A stretch of DNA of 64,000 nt from Amycolatopsis camponoti. GTDB lineage: Bacteria; Actinomycetota; Actinomycetes; Mycobacteriales; Pseudonocardiaceae. Shown one piece after another: positions 8,108 to 16,038 of the stretch. Below the pieces are notes generated by a model. The model was given only the letters and a program-made list of their open reading frames with translations. It was not told where the DNA came from and did no database searches. The stretch spans positions 818,501 to 882,500 of the forward strand of contig NZ_CABVGP010000002.1 in the NCBI RefSeq assembly GCF_902497555.1. The letters run 5' to 3'. Positions within the stretch are counted from its first letter, which is position 1; every line of letters begins with the position of its first letter. Made by a program: the position numbers and the translations under genes.

Positions 8108-9282
8108 TCGAGACCCTGGCCTACCACCTGTGCCTGGTCGGGTTCGCCGGGTTCGGGTACAAGCTCGTCGAGGCGCGCCGCAGCCAGCCGGTGCGCACCA
8201 TGTGGTTGCTCGCCGGGTTCGGCATCTGCATCGCCACCGGCATCCTCGTGCTGACCCCGGCGATGGCCGCCCTCGCCGGCCCGGGCCCGGTGGCCGAGTG
8301 GGTCCTCAGCCTGGCCGGCGACGAGCTGAAGCTGGGCGCGATCGGCTTCGCCGTGGCGTTCACGCAGTCGGTGTGGCGCGGCGAAGGCGCCCGGCTCGCC
8401 CCGCACGCGCTGTTCACCGGCGCGTCGATGGTGCTGCTCGCGGTGTGCTTCACGCTCTCGAAACCGCGGCGCGTCGGTGACGACACGGTCTTCTCCGACG
8501 CCGGCGTCGGGTTCGCCCTGGCCGACAAGATCGTCTTCCTGGCCTACAGCCTGATCAGCCTCGGCCTGCTGATCGCGGTGTTCGGCCGCAGCGCGTGGCA
8601 CGCGGAGCCGGGCCCGCTGCGCACCGGGCTGTGGCTGCTGGTGGTCGGCGTGGGTGCCGCGTTCGCGTGGACGTTCTGGGACATCGACGACGTCCGCCGC
8701 CTCGCCGAGACCGGCCGGATCGGCGCCCGCGAGGACCTGCCGTCCTCGGTGCTCGCGGCGGCCACGATCGGGTTCGTGACGGCCGGCGCGACGCTCAGCG
8801 CGTGGTCGCCCGCGGTGACGTCGGTGATCGGCCGGGTGCGGGCGTACCGGGCCTACCGCCGTATCGAGCCGTTGTGGACGGCGTTGCGCGCGGCGGTGCC
8901 GGGCATCGCGCTGGACCCGGGCCGCGAGCTGACGGGCGGCGCCGAGTTCGCGCTGTACCGCAGGGTGATCGAGATCCGCGACGGTCACCTGGCCCTCCGC
9001 GCCCACTTCGACCCGGACCTCCCGGCCCGCGCGGAGACGGCGGCCCGCCGGGCGGGAGTCCCGGAGGCCGACCTGGCCCCGACGGTCGAAGCGGTGACCC
9101 TGGCCGCGGCGATCGAGGCGGGCCGCCAGGGACGCCGCTTCGAGCCGGGCCAGACGGAGCCCGCGCCCCTGGCGGAAGCGGACGCGGACGTCGGCGCCGA
9201 AGCGGCCTGGCTGGTCCGGGTGAGCCGGGCCTGGCAGCGCGACGCGGTGGTCGAGCGCCTCCGGACGAGCGCGCTCGGCTGA
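8104..9282 (+). CDS. Polytopic membrane protein, MAB_1171c/DUF6545 type
   Basis: 392 residues from a GTG overlapping the peptidase stop. About seven membrane segments occupy residues 1-240. A cytoplasmic C-terminal domain (about 245-390) carries the YRAYRRIEPLWTALR and ALYRRVIEIRDGHLALR motifs typical of the DUF6545 group often annotated MAB_1171c family putative transporter. No transport function has been shown. Genes for an XRE regulator and an ImmA/IrrE-type peptidase recur beside this family, which suggests a membrane signal-input role instead of, or as well as, transport. Confidence 0.7.
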   Translation: MIETLAYHLCLVGFAGFGYKLVEARRSQPVRTMWLLAGFGICIATGILVLTPAMAALAGPGPVAEWVLSLAGDELKLGAIGFAVAFTQSVWRGEGARLAPHALFTGASMVLLAVCFTLSKPRRVGDDTVFSDAGVGFALADKIVFLAYSLISLGLLIAVFGRSAWHAEPGPLRTGLWLLVVGVGAAFAWTFWDIDDVRRLAETGRIGAREDLPSSVLAAATIGFVTAGATLSAWSPAVTSVIGRVRAYRAYRRIEPLWTALRAAVPGIALDPGRELTGGAEFALYRRVIEIRDGHLALRAHFDPDLPARAETAARRAGVPEADLAPTVEAVTLAAAIEAGRQGRRFEPGQTEPAPLAEADADVGAEAAWLVRVSRAWQRDAVVERLRTSALG

Positions 9283-9295
9283 GCGTCAACGCAAC

Positions 9296-9310
9296 CGAGG
9301 CGGCCTCGGG
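9296..9310. terminator. Small hairpin between convergent genes
   Basis: ccgagg and cctcgg form a 6-bp stem with a 3-base loop in the 34-base gap between two convergent genes. It is a weak candidate for a bidirectional terminator. Confidence 0.35.
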
Positions 9311-9316
9311 TGCTCG

Positions 9317-10219
9317 TCAGCGCGGGTAGCGGGCTCCGCTCACCGTCACCCGGAGCGTGTACAGCGAGCTGGAAGCCGTGATGAACAGGTCGTTCCCGCG
9401 CGGGCCGCCGAACGTGAAGTTCGAGCAGATCTCCGGTATCCGCAGCTTGCCGATCCGGGTCCCGTCCGCCGCGAAACAGTGCAGGCCGTCGTGGGCCGCC
9501 GCCCAGAGCCGGCCTTCGCTGTCCACCCGGACTCCGTCGAACACGCCGTTGTCGCACGTCGCGAACACCGATCCGCCGGTCAGCGCGCCGTCGGGACCCA
9601 CCTCGAACACCCGGATGTGGCTGGGTTTCTGCCGCGTGTCCACTATGTACAGCAGCGACTCGTCGGCCGAGAACGCCAAGCCGTTGGGCCGGGAGAAGTC
9701 GTCCGCGACGATCCGCACGTCACCCGAAGGGGAGATGCGGTACACGTGGCACGCCCCGATCTCGCTCTCCGCCTGGTACCCCTCGTAGTCGCTGTCGATG
9801 CCGTAACTCGGGTCGGTGAACCAGACTGACCCGTCCGAGTGCTCGACGACGTCGTTCGGGCTGTTGAAGCGTTTCCCCTCGAACTTCGACGCCAGCACGG
9901 TGATCGTCCCGTCGTGCTCGGTGCGCGTCACCCGCCGGCGGCCCTGCTCGCAGCTGATCAGCCGTCCGTGGCGGTCGACAGTGTGGCCGTTCGAGTACTC
10001 GGACGGCTGACGGAAGACGCCGACCCGGCCCGTCGTCTCGTCCCAGCGCAGCGTGCGGTCGTTCGGGATGTCGCTGAACACCAGGTAGCGCCCGGCCGGG
10101 AAGTACGCCGGCCCCTCCGTCCAGCGGCAGCCGGTGTGCAGGCGCTGCATCCACTCGTCGCCGTTGACGCGCGCGAAGCGCTCGTCCAGCACCTCGAAGT
10201 CCGTCTTCACCAGATCCAT
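9317..10219 (-). CDS. SMP-30/gluconolactonase-family hydrolase
   Basis: 300 residues forming a six-bladed beta-propeller. Family landmarks are WTEGPAYFPAG near residue 34, NGHTVDRHGRLISCEQG near 77-93, FNSPNDVVEHSDGSVWFTDPSYG near 117-139 and RPNGLAFSADE near 176. The Glu, Asn and Asp residues in these turns coordinate the divalent metal. Enzymes of this group hydrolyse sugar lactones such as gluconolactone. The substrate here is not predictable. The ATG follows gaggggtgatcg. The gene is divergent from a PadR regulator across a palindromic control region. Confidence 0.8.
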   Translation of the reverse strand: MDLVKTDFEVLDERFARVNGDEWMQRLHTGCRWTEGPAYFPAGRYLVFSDIPNDRTLRWDETTGRVGVFRQPSEYSNGHTVDRHGRLISCEQGRRRVTRTEHDGTITVLASKFEGKRFNSPNDVVEHSDGSVWFTDPSYGIDSDYEGYQAESEIGACHVYRISPSGDVRIVADDFSRPNGLAFSADESLLYIVDTRQKPSHIRVFEVGPDGALTGGSVFATCDNGVFDGVRVDSEGRLWAAAHDGLHCFAADGTRIGKLRIPEICSNFTFGGPRGNDLFITASSSLYTLRVTVSGARYPR

Positions 10220-10271
10220 CGATCACCCCTCATGAGATTCCCCGGCAAGTATGGCGGCTGGCCCTCCGCCG

Positions 10272-10287
10272 TGCGCACTACTGCGCA
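10272..10287. promoter_or_regulatory. Candidate PadR operator
   Basis: A 16-base perfect inverted repeat, tgcgca-ctac-tgcgca, lies between the divergent lactonase and PadR genes, just upstream of a possible -10 (tacctt, 10298-10303). PadR repressors commonly autoregulate through such palindromes. Confidence 0.45.
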
Positions 10288-10326
10288 ATGCGTGGTACCT
10301 TTCCAAGCGTAAGACTGGAGGGTGCA

Positions 10327-10650
10327 GTGGAGATCAGTCAGCTGCTCAAAGGGGTGCTCGATCTGGCCGTGCTCGCGGTGCTCCGCGAGGAAGACGGCTA
10401 CGGGTACGACGTCCTGCGAAGACTCAGAGGCGCCGGCCTGCACGAGGTGGGGGACGCGTCGGTGTACGGGACGTTGCGCAGGCTCTACAAGGCCGGCCTG
10501 CTCACCTCGTACGTGGTGCCCAGCGAAGAGGGCCCGCACCGCAAGTACTACAGCCTGAACGAGCCGGGCCGGCTCCGCCTGGCGGAGTCGGGCAAGACCT
10601 GGCAGAGCTTCGCATCGACGATGAACATGCTTTTGGGAGAGGCAGCATGA
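10327..10650 (+). CDS. PadR-family transcriptional regulator
   Basis: 107 residues from GTG 10327, which follows a strong ggaggg. The winged helix-turn-helix is clear: LLKGVLDLAVLAVLREEDGYGYDVLRRL, ASVYGTLRRLYKAGLL, then the wing EGPHRKYYSLNEPGR. It belongs to the short PadR group. The gene ends in an ATGA overlap with a HAAS-domain membrane protein. The PadR/HAAS pairing is widespread, and PadR probably represses both. Confidence 0.9.
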   Translation: MEISQLLKGVLDLAVLAVLREEDGYGYDVLRRLRGAGLHEVGDASVYGTLRRLYKAGLLTSYVVPSEEGPHRKYYSLNEPGRLRLAESGKTWQSFASTMNMLLGEAA

Positions 10651-11864
10651 GCGACAAGCCGACCGCCGTGCGGGTTTATCTGGCGCGGGTCCGCACCGCG
10701 CTCGCCGACCTGCCCGCGAGCGAGATCGAAGAGATCCTCGAAGACGTCCGCCCGCACCTGACGGAGCTGGAGGCCGAGCTGGGGGAGGGGGCCCGCGTCG
10801 AGGCCCTGATCGAACGGCTCGGCACGCCCGAAAGCTACGCCGCCGAGCTGCGCGCCTCGGGTGGGTACCCGCCGGCGGCCGAAGGCGCGACGCAGGTGCT
10901 CGCCACGACCAGGAACCCGAGCCTCGCGAAGCCGCGGATCGCGTTCTGGGGCCTCGTGCTCTGCGCGGTGGCGCTCGCGCTGTTCGCGTTCGCGGCCGCC
11001 GTCCGGGTCGACCCCGACGGGCTGCTGGGCGCGGTGCTCTTCCTGCCGGTGTTCCTGATCAGCCTGTTCCTGCTGCTGAAGGGCGGGGTCGAGCCGGTGC
11101 TCGCGCTGCCGGAGGTGGTGTGGCTGCGGCGGACGCTGAACAAGGGGCGGCAGCAGGAGGACTCGGGGAAGGCGCTGAGCTACCTCGCTTCGCTCAAGCC
11201 GGCCTGGTGGATCGTGTGCGCCGTCGTGCTCCTCGCCTTCGGGCTGCTCCTGATGCTGCGCTCGCGCACCGCGGTGCTGCTGCTGCCGTTCCTGCTCGTC
11301 GCGGGCGGCGCGGCCGTGTGGGCGGGCCCGCGGCTGCGCGGCGACCGGCGGCTGCTGTGGGTGACCGTGCCGATCTCGGCGTTCGTCATCGGCGGCATCC
11401 TGGGCGGGTTCGGCGCCGCGGTCGACCTGATCTCGAACCGGAACTCCTACTCGAACTCGCCGTCGTACTACCAGACGTCCGACCGGTACGGCAACGACCA
11501 GCTGACCTACGGCAACCACGAGATCGAGAACGTCTACGCGTTCGACGCCGAGGGCAAGCCGCTGACCGAGATCTACCTCTACGACGAAGAGGGCCGGCCG
11601 CTCACGGTGACCCGCTACGGCTGCGAGCGCTCGAGCGGCACCAAGGAGAAGATCGGCGCGGACAACCGGTTCCCGCGGCCGAAGATCGAGCAGGGCGTCA
11701 CCGACGACCAGGGCAACTACAACGGCTACAACGGGTACCGCTCGTCCTGCCGCGAGAACGCGGGCGTGCCGTTCAGCGCGGCGATCCCGAAGGTGACCGC
11801 GCCTTCTCCGTCGAGCGCACCGACGTCTTCGTCCGCGCCGGCCACGCCGACGCCGACGAAGTAA
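10647..11864 (+). CDS. HAAS-domain membrane protein
   Basis: 405 residues. The N-terminal HAAS (DUF1700-like) domain covers about 1-70 (YLARVRTALADLPASEIEEILEDVRPHL, then RLGTPESYAAELRA). Four or five membrane segments lie at about 90-265. An extracytoplasmic C-terminal domain follows, rich in Tyr, Asn and Ser, with a Pro/Ser/Thr tail. HAAS proteins are usually encoded by the gene after a PadR regulator and are thought to act in membrane signalling or membrane-protein turnover. The start overlaps the padR stop by four bases. The extracytoplasmic part is not recognised. Confidence 0.75.
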   Translation: MSDKPTAVRVYLARVRTALADLPASEIEEILEDVRPHLTELEAELGEGARVEALIERLGTPESYAAELRASGGYPPAAEGATQVLATTRNPSLAKPRIAFWGLVLCAVALALFAFAAAVRVDPDGLLGAVLFLPVFLISLFLLLKGGVEPVLALPEVVWLRRTLNKGRQQEDSGKALSYLASLKPAWWIVCAVVLLAFGLLLMLRSRTAVLLLPFLLVAGGAAVWAGPRLRGDRRLLWVTVPISAFVIGGILGGFGAAVDLISNRNSYSNSPSYYQTSDRYGNDQLTYGNHEIENVYAFDAEGKPLTEIYLYDEEGRPLTVTRYGCERSSGTKEKIGADNRFPRPKIEQGVTDDQGNYNGYNGYRSSCRENAGVPFSAAIPKVTAPSPSSAPTSSSAPATPTPTK

Positions 11865-11874
11865 CGGGGGAACG

Positions 11875-11910
11875 AACGCCGGGAGCCGGGTCGGGGCCGC
11901 TCCCGGCGTT
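11875..11910 (+). terminator. Terminator hairpin of the PadR-HAAS operon
   Basis: A perfect 12-bp stem (aacgccgggagc pairing with gctcccggcgtt) has a 12-base loop, starting 10 bases after the HAAS gene. It lacks a T-tract, as is common in GC-rich actinobacteria. Confidence 0.7.
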
Positions 11911-11968
11911 CACCCGATGCCAACGTGCGCGAAACGTCCCGCGAACGCGGGCGTGCTGAGCTGGGTGC

Positions 11969-12952
11969 GTGCCACTCACCGAGGTCGAGGCGGACACCTT
12001 CGCCCCGCGCACACGGGTCATCCACGGGTACGAGCGCGCCTACCGGATGGCCGGGCGCGGCCCGGCCCTGCTGTTCCTGCACGGCATCGGCGACGACTCG
12101 GCGACGTGGCTGGAGCTGCTCGCCTCACTGTCGGCCGACCACACGGTGATCGCGCCCGACCTCCTCGGCCACGGCGCCTCGGCCAAGCCGCGCGCCGACT
12201 ACTCCGTCGCGGCCTACGCCTGCGGCATGCGCGATCTGCTGACCACGCTCGACGTCGACCGGGTCACGGTGATCGGGCACTCGCTCGGCGGCGGCGTCGC
12301 GATGCAGTTCGCCTACCAGTTCCCGGAACGCTGCGAACGGCTCGTCCTGGTCGGCTCCGGTGGGGTCGGGGCGAGCGTGCACCCGTTGCTGCGGCTGGCC
12401 GCCGCACCGGGCGCGGGACTGGCGCTGCCGCTGCTGGGGACGCGGCCGGCGCTGACGGTGCTGCGCGGGTTCGCCGAGCTGCTGCGGGTGTCCGAAGGGC
12501 TGGGGCTGGGCCCCGACCTCGACTACGTGCTGACCCGCTACGTCCGGCTGCTCGAACCGGGCACGCGCTCGGCGTTCCTGCGCACCCTGCGCTCGGTCGT
12601 CGACTGGCGCGGCCAGGTCGTCAACATGCTGGACCGCTGCTACCTGACCGAGGGGATCCCGACGCTGCTCGTGTGGGGGACCGACGACCGGGTCGTGCCG
12701 AGCGGGCACGCCCGGCGCGCGCACCGGGCGATGCCGGGCAGCAAGCTGGTGCTGTTCGAGGGCGCCGGCCATTTCCCGCACCGGTCGGACCCGAAGCGGT
12801 TCCTGGAGATCCTGCGCGAGTTCCTGGCGCAGACGCCGCCGGCGGAGTACGACCGCACGCGCTGGGGCGACCTGCTGCGCGGGGGCCGGGCAGCGCGGCT
12901 GCCGGACCCGGCTGCGCTCCCGGACGCGCCGGCGGTGTCGTCGGGGACCTGA
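11969..12952 (+). CDS. Alpha/beta-fold hydrolase
   Basis: 327 residues. The fold is evident from the oxyanion motif FLHGIGDDSATW (about 35), the nucleophile elbow GHSLGG (Ser near residue 96), the acid in WGTDDRVVPSGH and the His in GAGHFPH. An insert of about 90 residues after the elbow forms the cap. The reaction cannot be told from sequence: esterase, C-C hydrolase and haloperoxidase-like enzymes share these motifs. The GTG at 11969 follows a weak ribosome-binding region. The C-terminal 30 residues are Pro/Ala-rich and probably disordered. Confidence 0.8.
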   Translation: MPLTEVEADTFAPRTRVIHGYERAYRMAGRGPALLFLHGIGDDSATWLELLASLSADHTVIAPDLLGHGASAKPRADYSVAAYACGMRDLLTTLDVDRVTVIGHSLGGGVAMQFAYQFPERCERLVLVGSGGVGASVHPLLRLAAAPGAGLALPLLGTRPALTVLRGFAELLRVSEGLGLGPDLDYVLTRYVRLLEPGTRSAFLRTLRSVVDWRGQVVNMLDRCYLTEGIPTLLVWGTDDRVVPSGHARRAHRAMPGSKLVLFEGAGHFPHRSDPKRFLEILREFLAQTPPAEYDRTRWGDLLRGGRAARLPDPAALPDAPAVSSGT

Positions 12953-13032
12953 GCAGCCCCCGTTTTCCACGCTACCGGCGGGCACCGACAGTTTCCGGGG
13001 TAGCCGGCGGAGTTGTCCCCAGGCACGACGAA

Positions 13033-13057
13033 GGCCACCTCCGGAAGGGAGGTGGCC
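13033..13057 (-). terminator. Terminator after the stress-protein gene
   Basis: A perfect 10-bp stem (ggccacctcc pairing with ggaggtggcc) has a 5-base loop. On the minus strand it is followed by ttcgtcgt, a partial T-rich stretch. It lies 25 bases past the stop of the stress protein and can also serve the convergent hydrolase gene. Confidence 0.75.
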
Positions 13058-13081
13058 ATCGCTCCTCAGTGCGTCAGTGCG

Positions 13082-13606
13082 TCAGTGGCCGAAAGCGCTG
13101 CGAGCCGCGAGGTCCGCCAGCAGTGCGCGGCCCTTCTCGGCGTTGCGGGGCTGGGACAGGACGTCGTAGCGGCGCGCCACCAGCTGGCTCTGGGAGACGA
13201 ACCCGCGCTTGTTGCGGTTGGCCGCGTACCCGAGTGCGCCGAAGAGCAGGTTGAACCCGAGCCCGGCGACCAGGCCGATCACGATCGGGACCAGGCCCGC
13301 GCCCGGGTTCAGCAGGCTCAGCACCAGGCCGAGGAACACACCGAACATCGCGCCGGACGTCGCCGCGCTGCCCAGGACCTTGCCCCAGGACATCTTGCCG
13401 GCGATGCGCTCGACGAGCATCGGCTCCACGCCCACGATCGTGACGTCGGTGACCGGGAAGTCCGTGCCCGCGAGGTGGTCGACCGCGCGCTGGGCCTGCT
13501 CGTAGGACTCGTAGGAACCGATCGGCCAGCCGGTGGGCAGGGTGGGCAGCTGGGGCCGGGCCTGCTGCTGTCCGATCGTGCTCTGCTGCGTGAATGCTGT
13601 GGTCAT
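13082..13606 (-). CDS. General stress protein (17M-like domain) with a glycine-rich membrane segment
   Basis: 174 residues from ATG 13606, which follows gagaggtgag; an upstream in-frame ATG lacks a comparable site. After a Gln-rich N-terminus, the GSP17M-like domain begins near residue 26 (WPIGSYESYEQAQRAVDHLAGTDFPVTDVTIVG). A hydrophobic Gly/Ala/Leu hairpin at about 80-130 (two membrane-type segments) resembles glycine-zipper regions. The family is linked to general stress in Bacillus and is common in actinobacteria, with no known biochemistry. A ggggtac element about 40 bases upstream is a possible stress -10. Confidence 0.75.
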   Translation of the reverse strand: MTTAFTQQSTIGQQQARPQLPTLPTGWPIGSYESYEQAQRAVDHLAGTDFPVTDVTIVGVEPMLVERIAGKMSWGKVLGSAATSGAMFGVFLGLVLSLLNPGAGLVPIVIGLVAGLGFNLLFGALGYAANRNKRGFVSQSQLVARRYDVLSQPRNAEKGRALLADLAARSAFGH

Positions 13607-13800
13607 CGATCTCACCTCTCCTGCCCCGTTCAACGTGGGAGTACCCCGGATTCCTCCCGCTCGCGCGGAATTCACAGACTCTTCTCAGACGGGCAAACGG
13701 CGCATACCGGCCGCCACCGGTCCACGTGCTCATCGTGTCGTCCGTCCAGGCACGTACGCACGCCGTTCCGGTGCGTCCGGCCGCGGGCCTCGCGTACCCG

Positions 13801-13863
13801 GGTGGACGACACGCGCACCTCGGTGGACGACACGCGTACCTGGCTGGACGACACGGTCGGAGT
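13801..13863. repeat. Three tandem 21-bp units in an intergenic region
   Basis: Units start at 13801, 13822 and 13843 and share the core gtggacgacacg (tggacgacacg in the third). The first two differ at only two positions (21-base units), the third diverges at its end. An inverted copy of the core (cgtgtcgtcc) lies at about 13734-13743. The region 13607-13982 contains no credible gene. Confidence 0.75.
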
Positions 13864-13913
13864 GGGTGTGCGGCGGGGTGAATCAATGGTTCAATAAAAT
13901 ACCTTTGTTCCGG

Positions 13914-13942
13914 TTGACCCCGGCGGCGTCACCGGGTAGGAA
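13914..13942 (+). promoter_or_regulatory. Predicted promoter of the gamma-glutamylation operon
   Basis: ttgacc and taggaa are separated by 17 bases, 41 bases before the first start codon. An AT-rich stretch (aatcaatggttcaataaaat, about 13880-13899) just upstream is a likely regulator site. Confidence 0.6.
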
Positions 13943-13982
13943 GGACCCGCAAAGGATTCGCATCAAACCTTTGAGGCGGCAG

Positions 13983-15347
13983 ATGGCACGCAGACGAGGC
14001 ATGCTCACGCTGGACGAGCTCCGGGCGCGCGTGGACGCGGGCACGATCGACACCGTGCTCGTCGCGATCACGGACATGCAGGGCAGGCTCCAGGGCAAGC
14101 GCTGCTCGGCGGAGTACTTCCTGGACGAGGTCGTCGGCCACGCCACCGAGGCCTGCAACTACCTCCTGGCCGTGGACGTCGACATGAACACCGTCGACGG
14201 CTACGCGCTCTCGTCGTGGGAGAGCGGCTACGGCGACTTCGTGCTGCGCCCCGACTTCGCCACGCTGCGGGAGATCCCCTGGCAGGAGGGCACCGCGCTG
14301 GTGCTGGCCGACGTCGAGCGCGTGCAGGGCGGTGCCGTCAGCGTGTCGCCGCGGCAGATCCTGCGCCGTCAGCTCGAGCGCCTCGCGGAGCGCGGGCTCG
14401 CCGCGTACGTCGGGACCGAGCTGGAGTTCATCGTCTTCGACGACACCTACGAAGCCGCCTGGGACAAGCGCTACCACGGCCTCAAGCCCGCCAACCAGTA
14501 CAACGTGGACTACTCGATGCTCGGCACCGCGCGGCTGGAGCCGCTGCTGCGCCGCATCCGCAACGAGATGTCCGGCGCCGGGCTCTACCCGGAGTCCGCC
14601 AAGGGCGAGTGCAACCCCGGCCAGCAGGAGATCGCCTTCCGCTACACCGATGCCCTGAGCACCTGCGACAACCACAGCGTCTACAAGAACGGCGCCAAGG
14701 AGATCGCCGCGCAGGAGGGCAAGAGCCTCACGTTCATGGCGAAGTACAACGAGCGCGAGGGCAACTCCTGCCACATCCACATCAGCCTGCGCTCGACCGA
14801 AGGCCGGGCCGTCCTGTCCGGCGACCACGACCACGGCTTCTCGACGCTCATGGAGCAGTTCCTCGCCGGCCAGCTCGCCGGGTTGCACGAGCTGACCTAC
14901 TTCTTCGCGCCGAACATCAACTCCTACAAGCGGTTCGTGCCCGGCAGCTTCGCGCCGACCGCGATCGCGTGGGGCACGGACAACCGCACCTGCGCGCTGC
15001 GCGTCGTAGGCCACGGCGAGTCGTTGCGCGTCGAGAACCGCGTGCCCGGCGGGGACGTCAACCCGTACCTGGCCGTCGCCGCGCTCATCGCCGCCGGCCT
15101 GCACGGCATCGAGAACGAATTGGAGCTGGAAGAGCCCTTCGTCGGCAACGCCTACCAGTCCGACCGGGGCACGGTCCCGACCACGCTGCCCGAGGCCGCC
15201 GCGGCCCTCGCGGAGAGCACCCTGGCGCGGGAAGCGTTCGGCGAAGACGTCGTGGAGCACTACCTCAACGCGGCGAAGATCGAGATCGACGCCTACAACG
15301 CCGCCGTCACCGACTGGGAGCGGGTTCGTGGCTTCGAACGACTCTAA
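13983..15347 (+). CDS. Glutamine synthetase-family enzyme, probable gamma-glutamyl-amine (polyamine or ethanolamine) synthetase
   Basis: 454 residues with a complete type I glutamine synthetase fold: beta-grasp at about 5-105, catalytic domain from about 120. Metal and ATP residues appear in GTELEF, ESAKGECNPGQQEIAFRY, HIHISL and RTCALRVVGHGESLRVENR. It lacks the ordinary GlnA adenylylation context and is followed by a PuuD-like hydrolase, an aldehyde dehydrogenase and an SDR. This is the setting of GlnA-like enzymes in Streptomyces that ligate glutamate to polyamines or ethanolamine, so the substrate is probably an amine and not ammonia. Which amine cannot be decided from sequence. The start is ATG 13983; a second in-frame ATG lies at 14001. 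Confidence 0.8.
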   Translation: MARRRGMLTLDELRARVDAGTIDTVLVAITDMQGRLQGKRCSAEYFLDEVVGHATEACNYLLAVDVDMNTVDGYALSSWESGYGDFVLRPDFATLREIPWQEGTALVLADVERVQGGAVSVSPRQILRRQLERLAERGLAAYVGTELEFIVFDDTYEAAWDKRYHGLKPANQYNVDYSMLGTARLEPLLRRIRNEMSGAGLYPESAKGECNPGQQEIAFRYTDALSTCDNHSVYKNGAKEIAAQEGKSLTFMAKYNEREGNSCHIHISLRSTEGRAVLSGDHDHGFSTLMEQFLAGQLAGLHELTYFFAPNINSYKRFVPGSFAPTAIAWGTDNRTCALRVVGHGESLRVENRVPGGDVNPYLAVAALIAAGLHGIENELELEEPFVGNAYQSDRGTVPTTLPEAAAALAESTLAREAFGEDVVEHYLNAAKIEIDAYNAAVTDWERVRGFERL

Positions 15348-16038
15348 GCCGGTCATCGGGCTCACCACCTACCTCGAACCCGCCAAGTTCCTGGTCTGGG
15401 AGACCGAAGCCGTGCTGCTGCATCGGGTCTACGTCGACTGCGTCGTCTCGGCCGGTGGCATCCCGGTGCTGCTGCCGCCGGTGTCCGACGCGTACGACCG
15501 GCTCGTGTCCACTGTGGACGGCCTGGTGCTCACCGGCGGCGCGGACGTCGAACCGCAGCGCTACGGCCAGGAGCCGCACCCGGCCACCTACACGCGGCCG
15601 GAGCGGGACGCGTTCGAATTCGGCCTGCTCGAAGCGGCGCGGCGCCAGGGCAAGCCGGTGCTCGGCGTGTGCCGCGGCCTGCAGGTGATCAGCGTCGCCC
15701 TCGGCGGCACGCTCACCCAGCACCTGCCGGAGGCGTCGGAGTCCACCGAGCACCAGCCCGCGCCCGCGACGTTCGGCAAGGGCATCGTCACCCTGGCCGA
15801 CGGCAGCCGGGCGGCGGCGATCCTCGGCCCGGAAACCAAGACGCTCTGCTACCACCACCAGGCGATCGACCGGCTCGGCGACGGCCTCGAACCGGTCGGC
15901 TGGGCCGCCGACGGCACGATCGAGGCCGCCGAGGTGCCCGGCGAGTTCACCCTGGGCGTGCAGTGGCACCCCGAGCAGGACAGCGACGACGTCCGGCTGT
16001 TCGCCGCCCTCGTCGACGCGAGCAAGGAGAGGGCATGA
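15328..16038 (+). CDS. Gamma-glutamyl hydrolase, class I amidotransferase-like (PuuD type)
   Basis: 236 residues, overlapping the previous gene by 20 bases. The catalytic triad of peptidase family C26 is visible: Cys in GVCRGLQ (about residue 114), and His and Glu in QWHPEQD (about 213). LTGGADVEPQRYGQ matches the substrate-side loop of PuuD. PuuD-like enzymes release glutamate from gamma-glutamyl-GABA. Here the leaving product depends on the amine used by the upstream synthetase. It is cytosolic. Translation is coupled on both sides (ATGA overlap with the dehydrogenase gene). Confidence 0.85.
   Translation: MASNDSKPVIGLTTYLEPAKFLVWETEAVLLHRVYVDCVVSAGGIPVLLPPVSDAYDRLVSTVDGLVLTGGADVEPQRYGQEPHPATYTRPERDAFEFGLLEAARRQGKPVLGVCRGLQVISVALGGTLTQHLPEASESTEHQPAPATFGKGIVTLADGSRAAAILGPETKTLCYHHQAIDRLGDGLEPVGWAADGTIEAAEVPGEFTLGVQWHPEQDSDDVRLFAALVDASKERA

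Noticed and set aside
13062..13090. Short tandem repeat cgtcagtg at the 3' end of the stress-protein gene
   Set aside because: Only two to three copies of 8 bases, partly coding; too short to claim significance.
13801..13863. Possible CRISPR array
   Set aside because: The 21-bp units are directly abutting with no unique spacers, and there are no cas genes.
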